Assembly (NCBI GenBank): GCA_035048485.1
Contig: CM068592.1
Location: 40,952,045-41,016,044, forward strand
DNA length: 64,000 bases
Direction: 5' to 3'
From: Pteria penguin
Lineage: Eukaryota > Mollusca > Bivalvia > Pterioida > Pteriidae
Shown here piece after piece: positions 52,401 through 64,000 of this stretch. Both the position numbers and the translations under genes were made by a program. The notes beneath the pieces were generated by a model, which worked only from the letters and a program-made list of their open reading frames with translations, did not search any database and was not told the DNA's origin. Every line of letters begins with the position of its first letter. Within the stretch, counting starts at the first letter, position 1.

Positions 52401-55400
52401 CATCTACCTGATACATGGCACACACTACATCTCTACTGTGACATCTACCTGATACATGGCACACACTTACTACATCTGTACTGTGACATCTACCTGATAC
52501 ATGGCACACACTTACTACATCTGTACTGTGACATCTACCCGATACACGGCACACACTTACTACATCTGTACTGTGACATCTACCTGATACACGGCACACA
52601 CTTACTACATATGTACTGTGACATCTACCTGATACATGGCACACACTTACTACATCTGTACTGTGACATCTACCCGATACACAGCACACACTCATTACAT
52701 CTGTACTGTGACATCTACCTGATACATAGAACACACTTACTACATCTGTACTGTGACATCTACCTAATATACGGCACACACTTACTACATTTGTACTCTG
52801 ACATCTACCTGACACGGTACAGATGTAGTAAATGTGTGACATGTACTTTATACATAGCACACACTTACTACACCTGTACTGTGACATCTACCTGATACAT
52901 GGCACACACTACATCTCCACTGTGATATCTACCTGATACATGGCACACACTTACTACACCTCCACTATGACATCTACCTGATACATGGCACACACTTACT
53001 ACATCTGTACTGTGACATCTACCCGATACACGGCACACACTTACTGCATCTGTACTGTGACATCTACTTGATACATGGCACACACTACATCTGTACTTTG
53101 ACATCTACCTGATACATGGCACACACTTACTACATCTGTTCTGTGACATCTACCTGATACATGGCACACACTTACTACATCTGTATTGTGACATCTACCT
53201 GATATATGGCACACACTTACTACATCTGTACTGTGACATCTACTTGATACATAGCACACACTTACTACGTCTGTACTGTGACATCTACCTGATACACGGC
53301 ACACACTTACTATATCTGTACTGTGACATCTACCTGATACACAGCACACACTTACTACATCTGTACTGTCACATCTACCTAATATACGGCACACACTTAC
53401 TACATTTATACTCTGACATCTACCTGACACGGTACAGATGTAGTAAATGTGTGACATCTACTTTATACATAGCACACACTTACTACACCTGTACTGTGAC
53501 ATCTACCTGATACATGGCACATACTTACTACATCTGTACTGTGACATCTACCCGATACACAGCACACACTTACTACATCTGTACTGTGACATCTACCAGA
53601 TACACGGCACACACTTACTACATATATACTGTGACATCTACCTGAATCATGGCACACACTTACTACATCTGTTCTATGACATCTACCGAACACACGACAC
53701 ACACTTAACACATATGTACTTTGAGATCTACCTGATACATGGCAAACACTTACTACATCTGTTCTGTGACATCTACCTGATACATGGCACACACTTACTA
53801 CATATGTACTGTGACATCTACCTGATACATAGCACACACTTACTACATCTGTACTGTGAATTCTACCTGATACATGGCACACACTTACTACATCTGTACT
53901 ATGACATCTACCTGATACATGGCGCACACTTACTACATCTGTACTGTGACATCTACCCGATACACGGCACACACTTACTACATCTGTACTGTGACATCTA
54001 CCTGATACACGGCACACACTTACTACATATGTACTGTGACATCTACCTCAATCATGGCACACACTTACTACATCTGTACTGTGACATCTACCTGATACAC
54101 AGCACACACTTACTACATCTGTACTGTGACATCTACCCGATACACGGCACACACTTACTACATCTGTACTGTGACATCTACCGAACACATGACACACACT
54201 AAATACATATGTACTTTGACATCTACCTGATACATGGTACTCACTTAATACATCTGTTCTGTGACATCTACCTGATACATGGCACACACTTACTACATCT
54301 GTATTGTGACATCTACCTGATATATGGCACACACTTACTACATCTGTACTGTGACATCTACTGATACATAGCACACACTTACTACGTCTGTACTGTGACA
54401 TCTACCTGATACATGGCACACACTTACTACATCTGTACTGTAACATCTACCTACTATAGGGCACACACTTACTACATTTGTACTCTGACATCTACCTGAC
54501 ACGGTACAGGGGTAGTAAATGTGTGACATCTACCTTATACATAGCACACACTTACTACACCTGTACTGTGACATCTACCTGATACATGGCACACATTTAC
54601 TACACCTGTACTGTGACATCTACCTGATACATGGCACACACTGACTAAACCTGTACTGTGACATCTACCTGATACATGGCACACACTTACTACACCTGTA
54701 CTGTGACATCTACCTGATACATGGCACACACTTACTACATATGTACTCTCACATCTACTTGATACATGGCACATACTTACTACACCTGTACTGTGACATC
54801 TACCTGATGCATGGCACACACTTACTACATATGTACTCTCACATCTACTTGATACATGGCACACACTTACTACACCTGTACTGTGACATCTACCCGATGC
54901 ACAGCACTCACTTACTACATCTGTACTGTGACATCTCCCTGATACACGGCACACACTTACTACATATGTACTGTGATATCTACCTGATACATAGCACACA
55001 CTTACTACATCTGTACTGTGACATCTACCTGATATATGGCACACACTTACTACACATGTACTGTGACATCTACCTGATACATGGCACACACTTACTACAT
55101 CTGTACTATGACATCTACCTGATACATGGCACACACCACACCTATACTGTGACATCTACCTGATACATGGCACACACTACATCTGTACCTTGACATCTAC
55201 CTGATACACGGCACACACTTACTACATATGTACTGTGACATCTACCTGATACATGGCACACACTTACTACATCTGTACTGTGACATCTACCTGATACATA
55301 GCACACACTTCCTACATCTGTACTGTGATATCTACCTAATATACGGCACACACTTACTACATTTGTACTCTGACATCTACCTGATACACGGTACAGGTGT

Positions 55401-58400
55401 GGAAAATGTGTGACATCTACCTTATACATGGCACACACTTATTACACCTGTTCTGTGACATCTACCTGATATATGGCACACACTTACTACATCTGTACTG
55501 TGACATCTACCTGATACATGGCACACACTGACTAAACCTGTACTGCGACATCTACCTGATACATGGCACACACTCACTACACTTGTACTGTGACATCTAC
55601 CTGATACATGACACACACTTACTACATATGTACTCTCACATGTACTTGATACATGGCACATACTTACTACACCTATACTGTGATATCTACCTGATACATG
55701 GCACACACTACGTCTGTACTGTGACATCTACCTGATACATGGCACACACTTACTACACCTGTACTGTGACATCTACCTGATACATGGCACACACTTACTA
55801 CATCTGTACTGTGACATCTACCCGATACACGGCACACACTTACTACATCTGTACTGTGACATCTACCTGATACACGGCACACACTTACTACATATGTACT
55901 GTGACATCTACCTGAATCATGGCACACACTTACTACATCTGTACTGTGACATCTACCTGATACATGGCACACACTTACTACATCTGTACTGTGACATCTA
56001 CCCGATACACGGCACACACTTACTACATCTGTACTGTGACATCTTTCGAACACACGACACACACTTAATACATACGTACTTTGACATCTACCTGACACAT
56101 GGCACACACTTACTACATCTGTTCTGTGACATCTACCTGATACATGGAACACACTTACTACATCTGTACTGTGACATCTACCTGATATATGGCACACACT
56201 TACTACACCTGTACTGTGAAATCTACCTGATACACGGCATACACTTACTACACCTGTACTGTGACATCTACCTGATACATGGCACACACTAACTATATCT
56301 GTACTCTGACATCTACCTGATACATGGCACACACTACATTTGTACTGTGACATCTACCTGATATATGGCACACACTTACTACACCTGTACTGTGACATCT
56401 ACTTGATACACGGCACAAACTTACCACATATGTACTATGACATCTACCTGATACATGGCACACACTTACTCCATCTGTACTGTGACATCTACCTGATACA
56501 TAGCACACACTTACTACATCTGTACTGTGATATCTAATTAATATACGGCACACACTTCCTACATTTGTACTCTGACATCTACCTGATACACGGTACAGGT
56601 GTAGTAAATGTGTGACATCTACCTTATACATGGCACACACTTACTTCACCTGTACTGTGACATCTACCTGATACATGGCACAAACTTACTACACCTGTAC
56701 TGTGATATCTACTTGATGCATGGCACACACTGACTAAACCTGTACTGTGACATCTACTTGATACATGGCACACACTCACTACACCTGTACTGTGACATCT
56801 ACCTGATACATGACAGACACTTACTACATATGTATTCTTACATCTACTTGATACATAGCACATACTTACTACACCGGTACTGTGACATCTACCTGATACA
56901 TGACACACACTACATCTCTACTGTGACATCTACCTGATACATGGCACACATTTACTACACCTGTACTGTGACATCTACCTGATACATGGCACACACTTAC
57001 TACATCTGTACTGTGACATCTACCCGATACCCGGCACACACTTACTACATCTGTACTGTGACATCTACCTGATACACGGCACACACTTACTACATATGTA
57101 CTGTGGCATCTACTTGAATCATGGCACACACTTCCTACATCTGTACTGTGACATCTACCTGATACATGGCACACACTTACTACATCGGTACTGTGACATC
57201 TACCCTATACACGGTACACACTTACCACATCTGTACTGGGACATCTACCGAATACACAACACACACTTAATACCTCTGTACTGTGACATCTACCCGATAC
57301 ACGGCACACACTTACTACATCCGTACTGTGACATCTTCCTGATACACGGCACACACTTACTACATATGTACTGTGACATCTACATAATACATAGCACACA
57401 CTTACTACATCTGTACTGTGACATCTACCTGATATATGGCACACACTTACTACACCTGTACTGTGAAATCTACCTGATACACGGCACACACTACATCTAT
57501 ACTGTGACATCTACCTGATACATGGCACACACTACATCGGTACCGTGACATCTACCTGATACACGGCACACACTTACTACATATGTACTGTGACATCTAC
57601 CTGATACATGGCACACACTTACTACATCTGTACTGTGATATCTACCTAATATACGGCACACACTTACTACATTTGTACTCTGACATCTACCTGATACACG
57701 GTACAGGTGTAGTAAATGAGTAACATCTACCTTATACATGGCACACACTTCCTACACCTGTACTGTGACATCTACCTGATACATGGCACACACTTACTAC
57801 ACCTGTGCTGTAACATCTACCTGATACATGGCACACACTGACTAAACCTGTACTGCGACATTTACCTGATACATGGCAGACACTCACTACACCTGTACTG
57901 TGACATCTACCTGATACATGACACACACTTACTACATATGTACTCTCACGTCTACTTGACACATGGAACATACTTACTACACCTATACTGTGACATCTAC
58001 CTGATACATGGCACACACTACATCTCTACTGTGACATCTACCTGATACATGGCACACACTTACTACACCTGTACTGTGACATCTACCTGATACATGGCAC
58101 ACACTTACTACATCCGTACTGTGACATCTACCCGATACACGGTACACACTTACTACATCTGTACTGTGACATCTACCTGATACATGGCACACACTTACTA
58201 CATCTGTACTGTGACATCTACCTGATATATGGCACACACTTACTATACCTGTCCTGTGACATCCACCTGATACACGGCATACGCTTACTACACATGTACT
58301 CTGACATCTACCTGATACATGGCACACACTTGCTAAACCTATACCGTGACATCTACCTGATACATGGCACACACTTACTACATCTGTACTGTGACATCTA

Positions 58401-61400
58401 CCTGATATATCGCACACACTTACTACACCTGTACTGTGACATCTACCTGACACACGACACACACTTACTACATATGTACTAAGACATCTACCTGATACAT
58501 GGCACACACTACATCTGTACTGTGGCATCTACCTGATACATGGCACACACTACATCTTTACCGTGACATCTACCTGAAAAACGCCACATACTTACTACAT
58601 ATGTATTCTCGCCTCTACCTGACACATGGCACACACTGACTACATCTGTACTGTGACATTTACCTGATACCAGGCACACACTTACTACACCTGTACTGTA
58701 ACATCTACCTGATACATGGCACACACTTACTACATATGTACTCTCACATCTACTTGATACATGGCACATACTTACTACATCTGTACTGTGACATCTACCT
58801 GATACATGGCACACACTACATCTCTACTTTGACATCTACCTGATACATGGCACACACTTACTACACCTCCACTATGACATCTACCTGATACATGGCACAC
58901 ACTTACTACATCTGTACTGTGACATCTACCCGATACACGGCACACACTTACTACATCTGTACTGTGACATCTACCTGATACACGGCACACACTTACTACA
59001 TATGTACTGTGACATCTACCTGAATCATGGCACACACTTACTACATCTGTACTGTGACATCTACCCGATACACGGCACACACTTACTACATCTGTACTGT
59101 GACATCTACCGAACACACGACACACACTTAATACATATGTACTTTGACATCTACCTGATACATGGCACACACTTACTAAATCTGTTCTGTGACATCTACC
59201 TGATACATGGCACACACTTACTAAATCTGTTCTGTGACATCTACCTGATACATGGCACACACTTACTACACCTGTACAGTGACATCTACCTGATACATGG
59301 CACACACTTACTACACCTGTACTGTGACATCTACCTGATACATGGCACACACTGACTAAACTTGCACTGTGACATCTACGTGATACATGGCACACACTTA
59401 CTACATATGTACTCTCACATCTACTTGATACATGGCACATACTTACTACACCTGTACTGTGACATCTACCTGATACATGGCACACACTACGTCTGTACTG
59501 TGACATCTACCTGATACATGGCACACACTTACTACACCTGTACTGTGACATCTACCTGATACATGGCACACACTTACTACATCTGTACTGTGACATCTAC
59601 CCGATACACAGCACACACTTACTACATCTGTACTGTGACATCTACCTGATACACGGCACACACTTACTACATATCTACTGTGACATCTACCTGAATCATG
59701 GCACACACTTACTACATCTGTTCTGTGACATCTACCGAACACACGACACACACTTAACACATATGTACTTTGAGATCTACCTGATACATGGCACACACTT
59801 ACTACATCTGTTCTGTGACATCTACCTGATACATGGCACACACTTACTACATCTGTATTGTGACATCTACCTGATATATGGCACACACTTACTACATCTG
59901 TACTGTGACATCTACCTGATACATGGCACACACTTACTACACCTGTACTGTGACATCTACCTGATACATGGCACACACTGACTACATCTGTACTGTGACA
60001 TCTACCTGAATCATGGCACACACTTACTACATCTGTACTGTGACATCTACCCGATACACGGCACACACTTACTACTTCTGTACTGTGACATCTACCGAAC
60101 ACACGACACACACTTAATACATATGTACTTTGACATCTACCTGATACATGGCACACACTTACTAGATCTGTTCTGTGACATCTACCTGATACATGGCACA
60201 CACTTACTACATCTGTATTGTGACATCTACCTGATATATGGCACACACTTACTACATCTGTACTGTGACATCTACCTGAAAGATAGCACACACTTACTAT
60301 GTCTGTACTGTGACATCTACCTGATACATGGCACACACTTACCATATCTGCACTGTGACATCTACCTGATACATAGCACACACTTCCTACATCTCTACTG
60401 TAACATCTACCTAGTATACGGCACACACTTACTACATTTGTACTCTGACATCTACCTGACACGGAACAGATGTAGTAAATGTGTGACATCTACCTTATAT
60501 ATAGCACACACTTACTACACCTGTACTGTGACATCTACCTGATACATGGCACACACTTACTACACCTGTACTGTGACATCTACCTGATACATGGCACACA
60601 CTGACTAAACCTGCACTGTGACATCTACGTGATACATGGCACACACTTACTACATATGTACTCTCACATCTACTTGATACATGGCACATACTTACTACAC
60701 CTGTACTGTGACATCTACCTGATACATGGCACACACTACATCTCTACTGTGACATCTACCTGATACATGGCACACACTTACTACACCTGTACTGTGACAT
60801 CTACCTGATACATGGCACACACTTACTACATCTGTACTGTGACATCTACCCGATACACAGCACACACTTACTACATCTGTACTGTGACATCTACCTGATA
60901 CACGGCACACACTTACTACATATCTACTGTGACATCTACCTGAATCATGGCACACACTTACTACATCTGTTCTGTGACATCTACCGAACACACGACACAC
61001 ACTTAACACATATGTACTTTGAGATCTACCTGATACATGGCACACACTTACTACATCTGTTCTGTGACATCTACCTGATACATGGCACACACTTACTACA
61101 TATGCACTGTGACATCTACCTGATACATAGCACACACTTACTACATCTGTACCGTGACATCTACCTGATACATGGCACACACTACATCTGTACTGTGACA
61201 TCTACCTGATACATGGCACACATTTACTACACCTGTACTATGACATCTACTTGATACATGGCACACACTTACTACATCTGTACTGTGACATCTACCCGAT
61301 ACACGGCACACACTTACTACATCTGTACTGTGACATCTACCTGATACACGGCACACACTTACTACATATGTACTGTGACATCTACCTGATACATGGCACA

Positions 61401-64000
61401 CACTGACTACATCTGTACTGTGACATCTACCTGATACATGGAACACACTTACTACATCTGTACTGTGACATCTACCCGATACACGGCACACACTTACTAC
61501 TTCTGTACTGTGACATCTACCGAACACACGACACACACTTAATACATATGTACTTTGACATCTACCTGATACATGGCACACACTTACTAAATCTGTTCTG
61601 TGACATCTACCTGATACATGGCACACACTTACTACATCTGTATTGTGACATCTACCTGATATATGGCACACACTTACTACATCTGTACTGTGACATCTAC
61701 CTGATACATAGCACACACTTACTACGTCTGTACTGTGACATCTACCTGATACATGGCACACACTTACCATATCTGCACTGTGACATCTACCTGATACATA
61801 GCACACACTTCCTACATCTCTACTGTAACATCTACCTAGTATACGGCACACACTTACTACATTTGTACTCTGACATCTACCTGACACGGAACAGATGTAG
61901 TAAATGTGTGACATCTACCTTATATATAGCACACACTTACTACACCTGTACTGTGACATCTACCTGATACATGGCACACACTTACTACACCTGTACTGTG
62001 ACATCTACCTGATACATGGCACACACTGACTAAACCTGCACTGTGACATCTACGTGATACATGGCACACACTTACTACATATGTACTCTCACATCTACTT
62101 GATACATGGCACATACTTACTACACCTGTACTGTGACATCTACCTGATACATGGCACACACTACATCTCTACTGTGACATCTACCTGATACATGGCACAC
62201 ACTTACTACACCTGTACTGTGACATCTACCTGATACATGGCACACACTTACTACATCTGTACTGTGACATCTACCCGATACACAGCACACACTTACTACA
62301 TCTGTACTGTGACATCTACCTGATACACGGCACACACTTACTACATATCTACTGTGACATCTACCTGAATCATGGCACACACTTACTACATCTGTTCTGT
62401 GACATCTACCGAACACACGACACACACTTAACACATATGTACTTTGAGATCTACCTGATACATGGCACACACTTACTACATCTGTTCTGTGACATCTACC
62501 TGATACATGGCACACACTTACTACATATGTACTATGACATCTACCTGATACATGGCACACACTTACTACATCTGTACTGTGACATCTACCTGATACATGG
62601 CACACACTACATCTGTACCGTGACATCTACCTGATACATGGTACACACTTACTACATCTGTACTGTGACATCTACCAGATACATGGCACACACTTACTAC
62701 ATCTGTACTGTGACATCTACCCGATACACGGCACACACTTACTACATCTGTACTGTGACATCTACCTGATACACGGCACACACTTACTACATATGTACTG
62801 TGACATCTACCTGAATCATGGCACACACTTACTACATCTGTACTGTGACATCTACCTGATACATGGAACACACTTACTACATCTGTACTGTGACATCTAC
62901 CCGATACACGGCACACACTTACTACATCTGTACTGTGACATCTACCGAACACATGACACACACTTAATACATATGTACTTTGACATCTACCTGATACATG
63001 GCACACACTTACTACATCTGTACTGTGACATCTACCTGATACATGGCACACACTTACTACATCTGTACTGTGACATCTACCTGATACATGGCACACACTT
63101 ACTACATCTGTACTGTGACATCTACCTGATACATGGCACACACTTACTACATCTGTACTGTGACATCTACCTGACACATGACACCCACTTAATACATATG
63201 TACTTTGACATCTACCTGATACATGGCACACACTTACTACATCTGTACTGTGACATCTACCTGATACATGGCACACACTTACTACATCTGTACTGTGACA
63301 TCTACCTGATACATGGCACACACTTACTACATCTGTACTGTGACATCTACCTGATACACAGCACACACTTACTACATCTGTACTGTGACATCTACCTGAT
63401 ACATGGCACACACTTACTACATCTGTACTGTGACATCTACCTGATACACAGCACACACTCATTACATCTGTACTGTTACATCTACCTGATACATAGCACA
63501 CACTTACTACATCTGTACTGTAACGTCTACCTAATATACGGCACACACTTACTACATTTGTACTCTGACATCTACCTGACACGGTACAGGGGTAGTAAAT
63601 GTGTGACATCTACCTTATACATAGCACACACTTACTACATCTGTACTGTGACATCTACCTGATACATGGCACACACTTACTACACCTGTACTGTGACATC
63701 TACCTGATACATGGCACACACTGACTAAACCTGTACTGTGACATCTACCTGATACATGGCACACACTTACTACACCTGTACTGTGACATCTACCTGATAC
63801 ATGGCACACACTTACTACATCTGTACTGTGACATCTACCTGATACATAGCACACACTTACTACATCTGTACTGTAACATCTACCTAATATACGGCACACA
63901 CTTACTACATTTGTACTCTGACATCTACCTGACACGGTACAGGGGTAGTAAATGTGTGACATCTACCTTATACATAGCACACACTTACTACACCTGTACT
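46432..64000. repeat. 45-bp minisatellite, at least 17.5 kb, about 390 units
   Basis: Consensus unit TGATACATGGCACACACTTA, CTACATCTGTACTGTGACAT, CTACC. Variants include ATACACGG, ATATATGG, ACACCTGT and ATATGTACT. Units 4 bases shorter (lacking one TTAC) recur, for example near 47139, 48379, 49389, 51440, 56910, 60734 and 62159. Because 45 is a multiple of three, both strands carry long frames (HVSGRCHSTDVVSVC on minus, DIYLIHGTHLLHLYC on plus; up to 347 codons on minus). These end or shift at the 41-bp units, and no splice sites, untranslated regions or domain support them. The array continues past the window end. Confidence 0.96.

Noticed and set aside
59446..60489. 347-codon minus-strand frame with repeated HVSGRCHSTDVVSVC
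   Set aside because: It is a by-product of the 45-bp satellite, whose period is 15 codons. The plus strand is equally open, frames break at 41-bp units, and no domain or splice evidence exists. The same applies to 62566-63609, 50109-50927 and the others in the array.

Overview
The window is animal nuclear DNA: AT-rich, gene-poor, with intron-bearing genes, a tRNA-derived SINE family, Penelope-like retroelement debris, short terminal-inverted-repeat elements and many mini- and microsatellites. The repeat style and a diverged CDK5 activator suggest a lophotrochozoan, most likely a bivalve mollusc. That placement is inference; no species is named.

Only two genes can be supported well, both on the minus strand. 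The first (27240 to 26359) is a single-exon CDK5 activator of the p35/CDK5R1 type, 293 residues, with a possible NRF1-like site and several CGATA-type motifs in its upstream 450 bases. The second (43947 to 36389) is an unnamed multi-exon gene. It has a signal-peptide plus thrombospondin type-1 exon, then three intact 54-bp phase-1 exons that are copies of each other, then an exon with one membrane span and a basic cytoplasmic tail. All splice phases agree and give a predicted 215-residue type I membrane protein. The 54-bp exons lie in tandemly duplicated intron blocks of about 0.7-0.9 kb, each also carrying a SINE copy and a CT tract; a fourth exon copy is broken. This gene is the most interesting item in the window.

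Layout. 1-5.4 kb: minisatellites of 36, 30, 28 and 23 bp, an AT microsatellite and repeat fragments. 5.5-15.3 kb: a duplicated block of about 2.1-2.3 kb (5484-7600 and 8205-10466) with a third diverged piece near 14.2 kb, a dispersed element with a shared core, a 157-bp near-perfect palindrome and 46-bp repeats. 16.4-21 kb: 24-, 32-, 78- and 33-bp minisatellites. 21-26.3 kb: largely featureless. 26.3-27.7 kb: the CDK5 activator and its promoter region. 28.1-33.5 kb: a 27-bp array, SINEs, and a 42-bp array interrupted by a near-identical copy of the 28.1-28.6 kb segment. 34.9-36 kb: a terminal-inverted-repeat element. 36.4-44 kb: the thrombospondin/membrane gene. 46.4 kb to the window end: at least 17.5 kb of a 45-bp minisatellite with higher-order structure and a recurring unit that contains an inverted half.

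The long reading frames in the arrays come from periods that are multiples of three and are not treated as genes. The two real genes show no evidence of working together: one is an intracellular kinase activator, the other a predicted surface protein.
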